Origin: Phycisphaerae bacterium
GTDB lineage: Bacteria; Planctomycetota; Phycisphaerae; UBA1845; PWPN01
Length of the DNA: 41,474 nt
Assembly (NCBI GenBank): GCA_012719955.1
Contig: JAAXZI010000151.1
Location: 1-41,474, forward strand
Reading direction: 5' to 3'
Position 1 is the first letter of the stretch. Every line of letters begins with the position of its first letter. The position numbers and the translations under genes are program-made. The notes beneath the pieces were generated by a model that did no database searches, was not told where the DNA came from, and saw only the letters and a program-made list of their open reading frames with translations. Below are positions 1 to 7,944 of this stretch, piece by piece.

Positions 1-386
1 CCGCCCTCGCGGCTGACCATGATCACCGGGCAGCGCCGGGCGCGGTCGATGACCATGCCGACATAGTATTCCTTGGCGATGTCCACTGCGGCTGCGATGA
101 GGAGCTTCTTGACCGCGATGCCCTCCGGGCCGGTCTGCTTGCTGACCATGCGGTTGGAGAGCATGAACTCGGCGGCTGCCCGGACCTCCTCGGCGTTACC
201 GCAGAGCTTTACAAAACCGGCCTTGCCCCGCCCGCCGGCGAAGACCTGGGCCTTCACCACCACCCGGCCGCCGATTCTCTGGTAGGCGGCCACGGCCTGC
301 TGCGGGGTTTCGACCACCTCGGACGGGGGAACGGGAACGCCAGCGTCGCCCAGGAGCTGACGAGACTGGTACTCATGGATTTTCAC
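1..386 (-). CDS. sucC: Succinyl-CoA ligase (ADP-forming) beta subunit, N-terminal part (runs off left edge)
   Basis: The beta subunit of succinyl-CoA synthetase carries the ATP-grasp domain and, with the alpha subunit, interconverts succinyl-CoA and succinate with nucleotide phosphorylation in the TCA cycle. The visible 128 residues begin VKIHEYQSRQLL and contain GVPVPPSEVV, GGRVVVKAQVFAGGRGKAG (the ATP-grasp lysine/glycine loop) and AKEYYVGMVIDRA, all typical of SucC. The start is a GTG at 384-386 preceded by a GAGGG element about 8 bases away. The remaining roughly two thirds of the protein, and presumably sucD, lie beyond the left edge. Family assignment is secure; the nucleotide specificity cannot be judged from this part. 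Confidence 0.93.
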   Translation of the reverse strand, partial: MKIHEYQSRQLLGDAGVPVPPSEVVETPQQAVAAYQRIGGRVVVKAQVFAGGRGKAGFVKLCGNAEEVRAAAEFMLSNRMVSKQTGPEGIAVKKLLIAAAVDIAKEYYVGMVIDRARRCPVIMVSREG

Positions 387-479
387 GTGAGTGGCCCTCA
401 ACCAAGGTTACAAAGATTGCCCGATACCCGCATTCTCTCTTGATGGTATGCAAAAGGCAACAACTGCAGGGGGAGTAAC

Positions 480-881
480 TCACATGAATGGGTTGACAAT
501 CTGAGGCGACTCGACCACGTGCCCCGGCAAGTCTTCTGAGTACGGCTTCTCCACGCCCAGTTCCTGACAAGCCCCGATGATCAGGGCGTCCCAGAAGGCC
601 ACCCGCTTGTCCAGGCACAGATGGCGAGCGCGCTCAAGCATGGGGAGCGTCGGCAGCTTGAGGTCGAGAACCCCCATGTACTCGGCGAGCCTGTTCCATG
701 CATCTTGCTCGGTGAAGCCTTGATCGGCCAGCTTTCGTGAGGCGGCTATGAACTCGCAAGCCACCTGCCAGGGCAGCGCGCCACCCGCGTTCGAGATGAT
801 CAGATCAAGAGCTATTTTTTGCCGAGCGGTATTGCGGCGGTCGCAGGCGTAGATGAGCACATTGGTATCAACGGCGTTCAT
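480..881 (-). CDS. PIN-domain (VapC-like) toxin
   Basis: This 133-residue protein is a PIN-domain ribonuclease of the VapC type. VapC toxins are Mg-dependent RNases that block translation and are held inactive by a partner antitoxin. The acidic residues of the active site are visible: D5 in the opening DTNVLIYA, E43 in ACEFIAASRK, D98 in VAFWDALIIGA, and E116/D117 in PYSEDLPG. The length is normal for the family and nothing looks broken. The upstream gene (868-1095) overlaps it by 14 bases and encodes an AF2212-like antitoxin, so the two form a toxin-antitoxin operon. Its RNA target cannot be predicted. Confidence 0.88.
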   Translation of the reverse strand: MNAVDTNVLIYACDRRNTARQKIALDLIISNAGGALPWQVACEFIAASRKLADQGFTEQDAWNRLAEYMGVLDLKLPTLPMLERARHLCLDKRVAFWDALIIGACQELGVEKPYSEDLPGHVVESPQIVNPFM

Positions 882-1095
882 GCAGCTCGTCGCGTGTGGG
901 CAAAGGCCCCGTAAGATGGAAATTCATCTGTGCGATGCCGGCGCGCAACCGGGCAATGGCCTCGGCGCGGTCTTCCTTACCCGGCTGAGAGATCGGTTCG
1001 ACGACCAGCCGAACGCGCTGGTCTTCCGGGAGGGTCAGCGGGTCCAGGGGCTTCAGGACCCCATGGCTGAAGATGGCTTCAACGACTTGAGTCAA
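868..1095 (-). CDS. AF2212/DUF104-like antitoxin paired with PIN toxin
   Basis: This 75-residue protein opens TQVVEAIFSHGVLKPLDPLTL and continues PEDQRVRLVVEP, the pattern of the AF2212/DUF104 antitoxins (a short beta-rich N-terminal DNA-binding or dimer region) that are coupled to PIN toxins. The rest, rich in Arg and Glu, is the likely toxin-binding tail. The start is a TTG at 1093-1095, preceded by GGAGGT about 8 bases upstream; no ATG fits as well. It overlaps the toxin gene by 14 bases, implying translational coupling. As in other TA pairs it probably represses its own promoter, but no operator was identified. Confidence 0.8.
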   Translation of the reverse strand: MTQVVEAIFSHGVLKPLDPLTLPEDQRVRLVVEPISQPGKEDRAEAIARLRAGIAQMNFHLTGPLPTRDELHERR

Positions 1096-1230
1096 GAACC
1101 TTTACCTCCACACCTATTGTGTATCGGCGTTCCTCCTTTAGCAACATCTTATTCTGGTACCCTGGCCGGCTCGCGACAACTGGCCGACGTGTCGTCTGGC
1201 CGATAAAATTCGATAAGGAAAGGAATTAGA

Positions 1231-2874
1231 ATGAAAATCGCGCTGGCCCAGATCAACCCCGTCGTTGGCGACGTGATTGGCAACACCGAGAAGATTATCG
1301 GCCGGATCGAGCAGGCCCGTGCTGAGGGGGCTTCGCTGGTCGTGCTGCCCGAGCTGGCCGTGGCGGGCTATCCGCCGTGGGATCTGCTGCTTAAGCCGCG
1401 CTTCGTCCAGGCCAACGTGGAGGCCGTCCGGCGGATCGCGGAGCACTGCCGTGGCGTCGCCGCCCTGATCGGCTTTGTCGAGCCCAACATCGACCCGGTG
1501 GGGCGGAGCCTGCGCAATGCGGCCGCATACTGCGCCGATGGCCGGGTACAGGCCGTGCGCTACAAGTCGCTGCTGCCTACCTACGACGTCTACGACGAGC
1601 GGCGTTACTTCGAGCCGGGGCCGGAGGTGGCCATCGTGGACCATGGGGGGTTGCCCGTGGGCGTGACCATCTGCGAGGACCTCTGGAACGACGAGCAGCT
1701 TGTCAGCCGGCGGCTCTACCGGGCTGACCCGATCAGCCAACTGGCCGAGGCGGGAGCAAAACTCATCGTCAACCTGAGCGCCTCGCCGTTCACCCACGAG
1801 AAGCACCCGTATCGCGTGCGCCTCTTCGGGAACCAGGCTCGCCGGTATGGCTTGCCCCTGTTGTTCACGAACCAGGTGGGGGGCAACGACGAACTGGTAT
1901 TCGACGGGGCGTCGGGGGCTTTTGACGCCAGGGGTAAGCTCATCGCTCAGGCCAAGGCCTTCGAGGAGGATCTGCTGGTGGTGGACCTGGACGCGCCGGA
2001 GGCGAACCGGGTCGAGCCCTACCCGGAGAGTATCGTGGCCATTCACGACGTCCTGGCCCTGGGGATCCGCGATTACGTGCGCAAGTGCGGGTTTCAGCGC
2101 GTGGTGCTGGGCCTTTCGGGGGGGATCGATTCGGCCGTGGTGGCTGCCCTGGCCGTGGCGGGACTGGGCCGGGAGGCGGTCACCGGCGTGTCCATGCCCT
2201 CGCGCTTCAGCAGCGAGCACAGCAAGACCGACGCCGAGGTGCTGGCCCGCAACCTGGGGATCGACTACAGGGTGATCCCCATCAAGGAGATGCACGAGAG
2301 TGTCGAGGGGCACCTTCGACCGCAGTTTGCCGGTCGGCCTCCTGATACCACTGAAGAGAACCTCCAGGCCCGGCTGCGCGGGATGCTGCTGATGGCCCTG
2401 TCCAACAAGTTCGGCTGGCTGGTGCTGACCACGGGTAACAAGAGCGAGCTGGCGGTGGGCTACTGCACGTTGTACGGCGACATGTGCGGCGGGTTGGCCC
2501 CCCTGGGCGACGTGCCCAAGATGATGGTCTACGCCCTCGCCCGGCACATCAACCAGCGGGCCGGGCGGGAGATCATTCCCGAGAACACGATCGTAAAGCC
2601 CCCTTCGGCGGAGCTCCGGCCGGACCAGACCGATCAGGACAGCCTGCCGCCCTACGAGGTGCTCGACCAGATCGTCGAGCTGTATATCAACGAAGAGAAG
2701 AGCCAGGACGAGATCATCGAGGCGGGTTTTGATGCCGACGTGGTCCGCAAGGTCATTCGGCTGATCGACGTCAGTGAGTACAAACGCAAGCAGGCTGCCC
2801 CCGTGTTGAAGGTGACCTCGCGGGCCTTCGGCATCGGCCGGCGGATGCCGATCGCGGCGCGGTTCAGGTATTGA
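1231..2874 (+). CDS. nadE: Glutamine-dependent NAD+ synthetase
   Basis: NadE makes NAD+ from deamido-NAD+, ATP and glutamine, the last step of NAD biosynthesis. The 547-residue protein has two domains. The N-terminal nitrilase-like glutaminase domain (about 1-255) shows its Glu-Lys-Cys triad at E41 (LPELAVAGYPPWD), K112 (YKSLLPTYDVYDERRYF) and C148 (VTICEDLWND). The C-terminal synthetase domain (about 270-547) has the PP-loop SGGIDS at 296-301 and TTGNKSELAVGYCTLYGD, the ATP/NaAD pocket. The size fits the shorter bacterial glutamine-dependent form. The ATG at 1231 follows AAGGAAAGG at a good distance. It lies divergent from the toxin-antitoxin pair, sharing a gap of about 135 bases. Confidence 0.96.
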   Translation: MKIALAQINPVVGDVIGNTEKIIGRIEQARAEGASLVVLPELAVAGYPPWDLLLKPRFVQANVEAVRRIAEHCRGVAALIGFVEPNIDPVGRSLRNAAAYCADGRVQAVRYKSLLPTYDVYDERRYFEPGPEVAIVDHGGLPVGVTICEDLWNDEQLVSRRLYRADPISQLAEAGAKLIVNLSASPFTHEKHPYRVRLFGNQARRYGLPLLFTNQVGGNDELVFDGASGAFDARGKLIAQAKAFEEDLLVVDLDAPEANRVEPYPESIVAIHDVLALGIRDYVRKCGFQRVVLGLSGGIDSAVVAALAVAGLGREAVTGVSMPSRFSSEHSKTDAEVLARNLGIDYRVIPIKEMHESVEGHLRPQFAGRPPDTTEENLQARLRGMLLMALSNKFGWLVLTTGNKSELAVGYCTLYGDMCGGLAPLGDVPKMMVYALARHINQRAGREIIPENTIVKPPSAELRPDQTDQDSLPPYEVLDQIVELYINEEKSQDEIIEAGFDADVVRKVIRLIDVSEYKRKQAAPVLKVTSRAFGIGRRMPIAARFRY

Positions 2875-2878
2875 GAGC

Positions 2879-2935
2879 CGTTAGTTGTCAGTGGTCAGTT
2901 GTCCGTCGTTGGGTTGGTTGTCCTTTTGTCAGTTG
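2879..2935. repeat. Degenerate GTCAGTTG-type short repeat tract
   Basis: Immediately after the nadE stop codon comes a run of imperfect 7-9-base words (TTAGTTGTCAGTGGTCAGTT, TTGTCAGTTG). It resembles similar word-repeat tracts elsewhere in this window (18841, 28268, 28341, 29861, 29948, 32407, 38571). No gene is visible in it. Confidence 0.5.
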
Positions 2936-2957
2936 TACGAGCTTCGGGCAGGTCGAA

Positions 2958-2991
2958 ACCGGCCCCGCCATCCGAGTCTTCCGGGGCCGGT
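2958..2991. terminator. Hairpin downstream of nadE (terminator-like)
   Basis: A perfect 10-base stem, ACCGGCCCCG (2958-2967) with CGGGGCCGGT (2982-2991), encloses a 14-base loop. There is no clear T-run after it on either strand, so it is either a weak or factor-assisted terminator for nadE or a relative of the GC-rich dispersed hairpins. It sits 62 bases before the ATPase gene. Confidence 0.4.
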
Positions 2992-3052
2992 CAGCCATGA
3001 TATGGGGCAATCAGATATCCTGAGGTATACTGGCATACGGAAGGATCAGGCC

Positions 3053-4204
3053 ATGATGCGACTGAAGAGCCTCTACCTCAGTGGGTATAAGTCATTTGCC
3101 TTCGGGCCACCAACCAGGGCGCAGGACGGCGCCTGGGATTACGGTGGCCGAGAGGCCAGTTTTGGCGATGTGACGGTGCTTGTGGGCGCTAATGGGGCCG
3201 GGAAGAGCAACGTCGTTTCGTTCTTCAGGATGATGGGCTACCTGGCGACGGGCGCGTTACAGCAATACATTGGGCAAGCCGGTACGGCAGAATCGATTCT
3301 GCACTATGGATCGGCCGTGACGCCGCGGATTGACGCGGAGTTGGTCTTCGGTGGGGATGGCAACACTGGCATCTACAAGCTTTCCCTTTCGAGCGCCGCG
3401 CCGGATACCTTAATTTTCACCAGGGAACAGGTCATATGGCAACGCGAGGGGGACCCAATACCATACGATTCTGTCCTTGGTTCAGGACACCGAGAGAGCC
3501 TTTTGGAGTCGAATGGGCAGGAGCCGTGCCGATTCGTGCATCGGCTGCTGCGCGACTGCCGTGTATACCAGTTCCATGACACGTCGGAAGAGGCGAAAAT
3601 TCGGAAAGGCGGCTACATCGAAGATGCAAGGTATCTCCGAAGCGACGCTGGCAACCTCGCCGCCTATCTCTACGCGCTGCGGCAATCGCAACCTGCCTAC
3701 TACGACCGCATTGTGCGCACCATCCGCCAGGTTTGCCCGCAATTCCAGGATTTCGAGTTAGCTCCATCGGTGCGCAACGAGCAATACATCCTGCTCAACT
3801 GGCGGGAGGCCCACCGGCCGGATTACCTGATGGGGCCGCATCAGTTGTCTGACGGTACGTTACGGTTCATGGCCATGGCCACTCTGCTGTTGCAACCACC
3901 GGAGCGGTTGCCGTCGGTGATCGTGTTGGATGAGCCCGAATTGGGGCAGCATCCCGCCGCCATCGCAGTCTTGACGGACCTGATTCGTGGTGTGACGGAT
4001 CGCAGCCAGGTCATCCTGGCGACGCAGTCGCCGACGCTGGTCAATCACTTCAGACTGGATGAGATTCGTCCCCTGGAGTTCCGCGACGGGCAGTCGTTCT
4101 TCCTGGATCTGAATCCCGAGGACTACCGCGCGTGGCTGGAGGACTACACCACGGGCGAACTGTGGCAGAAGGACGTCTTCGGCGGGAGCCCCCGCCATGG
4201 CTGA
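3053..4204 (+). CDS. AAA-family ATPase (ABC/RecF/OLD-like), partner of DUF4276 protein
   Basis: This 383-residue ATPase has the layout of RecF/SMC/OLD-type ATPases. Walker A is GANGAGKS at 45-52. An ABC-type signature, LSDGTLRF, is at 265-272. Walker B, VIVLDEPELGQHP, starts at 289, and a switch region VILATQSPTLVNHF starts at 320. No TOPRIM or nuclease domain follows; the partner gene may supply that function. The start chosen is the first of two adjacent ATGs (3053/3056), with AAGGA eight bases upstream; an open frame runs further up but reads through repeat DNA. The stop overlaps the next gene by 8 bases. Base and codon use seem less GC-biased than in nadE, suggesting acquisition. A defence role is inferred from similar two-gene ATPase/TOPRIM modules. 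Confidence 0.85.
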   Translation: MMRLKSLYLSGYKSFAFGPPTRAQDGAWDYGGREASFGDVTVLVGANGAGKSNVVSFFRMMGYLATGALQQYIGQAGTAESILHYGSAVTPRIDAELVFGGDGNTGIYKLSLSSAAPDTLIFTREQVIWQREGDPIPYDSVLGSGHRESLLESNGQEPCRFVHRLLRDCRVYQFHDTSEEAKIRKGGYIEDARYLRSDAGNLAAYLYALRQSQPAYYDRIVRTIRQVCPQFQDFELAPSVRNEQYILLNWREAHRPDYLMGPHQLSDGTLRFMAMATLLLQPPERLPSVIVLDEPELGQHPAAIAVLTDLIRGVTDRSQVILATQSPTLVNHFRLDEIRPLEFRDGQSFFLDLNPEDYRAWLEDYTTGELWQKDVFGGSPRHG

Positions 4205-4895
4205 CCTCTATGTCGTTGTTGAAGGATACGGCGAGCAGGGCTTCATTCGCGAGTGTCTCGCCCCCCATTTAGCCAAACAGGGCATCAATGTTTATGCGCC
4301 CCTGGTTGGGAAGCCGGGGCATAAGGGTGGCGTAAGACCGTGGCCCGCCGTGCGCAAAGATATCACCCGATTTCTGAGCATGAACCAGGCGGAGAGGCCG
4401 GTCTACGTGTCCATGATGTTCGATTACTTCCGGCTGCCCCGCGACTGGCCAGGACGTCAAGACGCTTCCGCAAAGCCCCATTCAGAGAAAGCGTCGCACG
4501 TCGAGGCGCAGATTGCCGCGGATATTGCGGCAAGCATGGGAGAAGGCTTCCGGCCCGACCGTTTCATCCCTTACATTCAGATGCACGAGTTGGAAGCGCT
4601 GGTTCTCGCCGAGTCACAGAGCCTGCGCGCCGAGTTCATCGGTCAAGATAATGCCATCGATGCCCTGACAAACAGCATCGCCGGCATCCCACCTGAGGAG
4701 ATCAACGACAACCCGGCGACAGCTCCTTCAAGGCGGATCATCGAGCACCTGCCCGAGTATGAACGTCGAAAAGCGCAAGCCGCGGTGAATGTGCTTTACC
4801 TGACTGGCCTCGAAGTGCTGCGGAATCGCTGCCCGCATTTCGCCGAGTGGCTGGCTCGCCTGGAAGCTCTTGGCGGACAAGCCGCCGGCTACTGA
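4197..4895 (+). CDS. DUF4276 family protein (TOPRIM-like effector candidate)
   Basis: This 232-residue protein matches the DUF4276 pattern. It opens ADLYVVVEGYGEQGFIRECL, with E9 and E13 resembling the first acidic motif of TOPRIM folds. It continues with a hydrophobic strand ending in Asp (VYVSMMFDYF, D76), and PYIQMHELEALVLAES (E131, E133), a hallmark of the family. DUF4276 genes often sit beside an AAA ATPase, as here, where the ATG lies inside the ATPase gene's last codons (8-base overlap), implying a joint complex. By analogy with GajA/OLD and the PARIS AriA/AriB pair, it may be the metal-dependent nuclease partner; that is inference. It meets the minus-strand DUF1080 gene tail to tail with a 7-base overlap. 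Confidence 0.82.
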   Translation: MADLYVVVEGYGEQGFIRECLAPHLAKQGINVYAPLVGKPGHKGGVRPWPAVRKDITRFLSMNQAERPVYVSMMFDYFRLPRDWPGRQDASAKPHSEKASHVEAQIAADIAASMGEGFRPDRFIPYIQMHELEALVLAESQSLRAEFIGQDNAIDALTNSIAGIPPEEINDNPATAPSRRIIEHLPEYERRKAQAAVNVLYLTGLEVLRNRCPHFAEWLARLEALGGQAAGY

Positions 4896-6325
4896 TCTGG
4901 AAGTTCCTTGATCCGAATCCGCCGGAACCACACGTCGCTGGCGTGGTCCTGCAGGCCGATGAAGCCTTCCCGCAGGCGGCCGCGGGTGGCGGGGTTCTGC
5001 TCGGCGTCGAAATCCTGGACTCGCTTGCCGTTGATGGTCACCTGGATACGCGACCCCCGGCAGGCGATCTCGACCTCGTTCCATTCACCGGCCGGCCGCC
5101 CGGCGTCCTCGCGCGGGGCCACGGCCGCATAGATCGCCCCCGTGGTATCCGCATCCGGCGGGTCCTTGCGCAGGCCAAGAATCTGCATCTCCATTCCAAA
5201 CCGTGAACTGCGCCCGTCCAGGGGCGAACGGAACAGCAACCCGCTGTTGCCCTTTTCGCTGATTTTGTATTCGAAGCGGAGAATGAACGAGCCGTAGCGT
5301 CGCTTCGAGCGAAGCCATTCGCCGCAGGGGCCTTTGCGCTGGATGGCGCCGTCCACGACCGACCAACTGGCCCAGTCGGAGCGCAACGGCGTCCAGTGCT
5401 CCAGCGACCGCCCATCGAACAAGGACACCCAGCCCTCGGCCTTTTCCTGCTCGGTCAGCTCATTCCCGGCCGGGTCGCCCTGGGCCTTCACCGGCGGGGG
5501 CTGAATGGCCCGTCGGGTCCGCTCGACGTGATCCTGCCAGGCGCGGACCGCCTCTGAATAGGGGCCCTGCACGTCTCTGCGACAGAGGAACTGTTTGGCG
5601 GGCACGGCCACGACGCCGGCGGGCAGCTTCGCCCCTTCGCCGGCCAGGAGGGCCTTCAAGCTGTCCACGCTTTCAGCCACATAGAAGAGCGGCTTGGCAT
5701 CGAGGCCGGCCGGGCGTTGGACGACCGTCGCCGGCACGCCGATCAGCACGTCCGACCGGCCACGCTTGATGACCTGGTATACCTCGACGATGTTCTCAGG
5801 CTTATTCAGGGGGAAGGGGCAGTCGGGTGGCCATGCTCCAGCTCCAAAAAGGTCGCCGATGATGAAAATCGTGCTGTAATACTTGGGCAGCAGCCTGGCC
5901 GTGCCTTCGGCGGCGGTACGGTAGGCCTCCGGTGAAGCCAGCCACCCTTCACGGTTCGCGGGGAAGAGGCTCACCACGGCGGCCAGGAAGTGATCGCGAC
6001 TGGCCTGGGTCAGGCGGCTGAAGTGTTCGGCCACTTTTGGGTCCGCCGGGCGTCCCTCGGGCGTGAAAAACCGGCCGTCGGGTGACAAATCGTTGATCGA
6101 AAAGCCGATGCCGTTGATTCCATGAACGACCCAGGGCTCAAACCTCGCGCGCAGCGCCGCCGGCTCCAGCGAGAGGCTGGACGGCTCTTCCAACTCCAGA
6201 CCCCACAGGTCCATCGGCCACGGGCAGAGCAGTTTGCCGTTCCTGATTTTGAGCCAGTTGTCCGCGTTGGCCGGGATGGCCAGCAGCAGAACGCTCGCCA
6301 ACAGCGTTAAGTGGAAGGGTCTCAT
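4889..6325 (-). CDS. Secreted DUF1080 (3-keto-disaccharide hydrolase-like) protein with N-terminal glycosidase-like domain
   Basis: A 478-residue exported protein. The ATG at 6325 follows AGGAGG about 6 bases upstream and gives a signal peptide (MRPFHLTLLASVLLLAIPANA); longer readings lack a credible start. The central part (about 25-310) looks like a TIM-barrel glycosidase-type domain: WVVHGINGIGFSINDLSPDG, RLLPKYYSTIFIIGDLFGAG, GVPATVVQRPAG. The C-terminal part (about 340-478) is a DUF1080 beta-jellyroll: GWVSLFDGRSLEHWTPL, WSVVDGAIQRKG, SFILRFEYKISEKGNSGLLFRSP, AGEWNEVEIACRG. DUF1080 proteins include 3-keto-glycoside hydrolases and are abundant in planctomycetes. Substrate unknown. A second DUF1080 gene is at 13868. 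Confidence 0.85.
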   Translation of the reverse strand: MRPFHLTLLASVLLLAIPANADNWLKIRNGKLLCPWPMDLWGLELEEPSSLSLEPAALRARFEPWVVHGINGIGFSINDLSPDGRFFTPEGRPADPKVAEHFSRLTQASRDHFLAAVVSLFPANREGWLASPEAYRTAAEGTARLLPKYYSTIFIIGDLFGAGAWPPDCPFPLNKPENIVEVYQVIKRGRSDVLIGVPATVVQRPAGLDAKPLFYVAESVDSLKALLAGEGAKLPAGVVAVPAKQFLCRRDVQGPYSEAVRAWQDHVERTRRAIQPPPVKAQGDPAGNELTEQEKAEGWVSLFDGRSLEHWTPLRSDWASWSVVDGAIQRKGPCGEWLRSKRRYGSFILRFEYKISEKGNSGLLFRSPLDGRSSRFGMEMQILGLRKDPPDADTTGAIYAAVAPREDAGRPAGEWNEVEIACRGSRIQVTINGKRVQDFDAEQNPATRGRLREGFIGLQDHASDVWFRRIRIKELPDQ

Positions 6326-6427
6326 CGGGTTTCCTCCTGGTCGTGAGGATACCCGTGTTCCGTGGCCTCGGGAAGAGAGATGCGCCCGAACGAAGATGTT
6401 CGAGGCCCCGGTCATGTGAGGGTGGCG

Positions 6428-6490
6428 TTGGCGCTCGGGGCTCAGCTTCCTTTGCGCTTCGGGCTCTGACAGGCGGGCAAGATGCCCGCC
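6428..6490. repeat. Composite dispersed repeat: two partial family C copies plus one family B hairpin
   Basis: Two partial, tandem copies of the GAGCCCGAAGCGCAAGCGAG element (minus orientation; about 6428-6445 and 6446-6469) are followed directly by a perfect GGCGGGCAAGATGCCCGCC hairpin at 6472-6490. The cluster fills the gap between the DUF1080 gene and rsfS. Both element types recur elsewhere in the window. Confidence 0.7.
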
Positions 6491-6550
6491 CCCCGACGCC
6501 GGTACCACACTTTGAGCCGGTGCTGCACCCGGATCGGTGAGGCTGGCTGG

Positions 6551-6964
6551 TCAAGCCGTTACCGGCTCGTCGCGTTCGATCCGCGGGGCGTCGCCCCAGA
6601 GCAGTTCGAGGTCGTAGTACTGGCGCTTGGCCGGTTCGAACAGGTGGATGACCACGTCCACGTAGTCGAGCAGCAGCCAGCTTGGCGAGTCATAACCGCT
6701 CACCCCGTAGGGCTTCTGGCCGACGCTCCGGCCGTACTCTTCGATGGTATCCGCAATAGCTCGCATCTGGCGGTCGGAGGTGCCGGTGCCGATTACGAAG
6801 AAATCCGCCACCGACGAGATCCCGCGCAGATCGAGAATGATCACGTCCTCAGCGTGCATCTCCTCAGCGATGCGCGCGGCGTGCTTCGCGAACTCCAGCC
6901 CGTTCACGAGGGGCTTGGGAGTTTCCCCGGCTTCCACGGCTTTTCTTTGCGCGCTTGTCTTCAT
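6551..6964 (-). CDS. rsfS: Ribosomal silencing factor RsfS
   Basis: RsfS (formerly Iojap/YbeB) binds ribosomal protein uL14 on the 50S subunit and blocks subunit joining when nutrients are short. The 137-residue protein carries the full family core: AKHAARIAEEMHAEDVIILDL, GISSVADFFVIGTGTSDRQMRAIADTI, GYDSPSWLLLDYVDVVIHLFEP and YYDLELLWGDAP. The ATG at 6964 is preceded by AAGGTAAGG. An N-terminal extension of about 20 residues before the conserved core is slightly longer than usual. nadD, a frequent neighbour, is not visible. Confidence 0.95.
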   Translation of the reverse strand: MKTSAQRKAVEAGETPKPLVNGLEFAKHAARIAEEMHAEDVIILDLRGISSVADFFVIGTGTSDRQMRAIADTIEEYGRSVGQKPYGVSGYDSPSWLLLDYVDVVIHLFEPAKRQYYDLELLWGDAPRIERDEPVTA

Positions 6965-7322
6965 ATCACCTTACCTTTCGAACTGGCCGGGCATGCCCGC
7001 ATGCTCATCCGCCCGAGTACAGGCGTGCGCGCATGACACCCGACGACCATCGGCCTTTCCCCAAAATAGAACGGAGAGAAGGACAGCCTGAGAAACGGGG
7101 GGGCAAGCGTCCGATCGGCCAAGGCCACGAGATCAGGCCGCCACTCAAGCCCGTCGCTCATGCTCTCCTTCTCTCCATGTCGTTGTCGTTTCTGTTCCTG
7201 AACTCTCCTCTTTCGCCGCGCCTTTTCCAGGCGCATTGATCAGCTTACCCGATCACCTGCCGGCGACTCAAGGAAAAATCCGCTTCTTCGGACTTTCCTG
7301 TTCCATACCCGCTCCAGTCTTA
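6965..7322. other. Intergenic stretch between rsfS and the response-regulator gene
   Basis: No recognised gene. A minus-strand frame from 7236 ends in an ATGA overlap with the rsfS start and would encode 91 residues, Arg-rich at first, with GLEWRPDLVALADRTLAPPF in the middle. It resembles no family I know and its composition is not clearly coding. The region otherwise shows C/T-rich and A/G-rich blocks (7160-7230). The rsfS promoter should lie here but was not pinned down. Confidence 0.4.
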
Positions 7323-7928
7323 TTATAGACCGGCCAGAAGCTCGCAAAGCTGCTTGCCCAGCGAGCCGCTGATGCGGGCCAGGGCCCAGACGCTGGCCGC
7401 GTTCTTGCCCAGCTCCACCTGGGAGAGCTGGGAGGTGGTCAGCTCCGAGCGATCGGAGAGCTGCCGCAGCGTCAGGCTCTGCTTGAGTCGCTCCTGGCGG
7501 ATGCGCTGGCCGATGAGCCGGTTCAGCTCCTGCTCGTTGGTGTAGATCAGGCCCATCTCCTGGGAGACGCGCTCGACCGCCGAGAGGAGCTGCTCCTCGC
7601 GGAAGGGCTTGGTGATGTAGTCCCGGCAGCCCAGACGCATCGTCTCCGCCGCGGTCTGGACATCCGGATAGGCGGTCATCACCACCGGGGCCACCCGCGG
7701 GTCTTCGGCCTTGATCTTCTCCACCAGTTCCAGACCGTTAAGGTCGGGCATCTTGATGTCGATCAGGGCGATGTCAAAGGGGGTCTTGCGGACGGCCTGC
7801 AACGCCTGACGGGGCTGCGAGAAGGCTTGCACCTGATAGTCATGTTCCTGCAGGATCATGGCTACGGTCTTGCAAACCTGCGGATCGTCGTCAACAACCA
7901 GAACCTTAATGTGATGTCGTACTGCCAT
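7323..7928 (-). CDS. Response regulator with C-terminal XRE (Cro/CI) helix-turn-helix
   Basis: A 201-residue two-domain regulator. Residues 7-125 form a CheY-like receiver: acidic pocket D13/D14, phospho-acceptor D57 (ALIDIKMPDLNG), Thr in VVMTAYPD, and the invariant Lys in YITKPF. Residues about 140-200 form an XRE helix-turn-helix (IRQERLKQSLTLRQLSDRSELTTSQLSQVELGKNAASVWALARI). Receiver domains joined to XRE rather than to OmpR, LuxR or Fis output domains are uncommon. The ATG at 7928 is preferred because it begins just before the receiver core; an ATG-equivalent 21 bases upstream lies inside a palindrome. No histidine kinase is nearby, so it is an orphan. The divergent lipoprotein operon at 8270 is a possible target. 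Confidence 0.88.
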   Translation of the reverse strand: MAVRHHIKVLVVDDDPQVCKTVAMILQEHDYQVQAFSQPRQALQAVRKTPFDIALIDIKMPDLNGLELVEKIKAEDPRVAPVVMTAYPDVQTAAETMRLGCRDYITKPFREEQLLSAVERVSQEMGLIYTNEQELNRLIGQRIRQERLKQSLTLRQLSDRSELTTSQLSQVELGKNAASVWALARISGSLGKQLCELLAGL

Positions 7929-7944
7929 TGCACTCTCTCTGAAA

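Noticed and set aside
2885..3052. N-terminal extension of the AAA ATPase
   Set aside because: The extra 56 residues translate word-repeat and hairpin DNA. The ATG at 3053 has a proper ribosome-binding site and begins the conserved ATPase N-terminus.
6961..7236. Minus-strand open frame of 91 residues ending in an ATGA overlap with rsfS
   Set aside because: The overlap is suggestive, but the protein resembles no known family, has patchy composition, and rsfS has its own good ribosome-binding site. Left as unproven.
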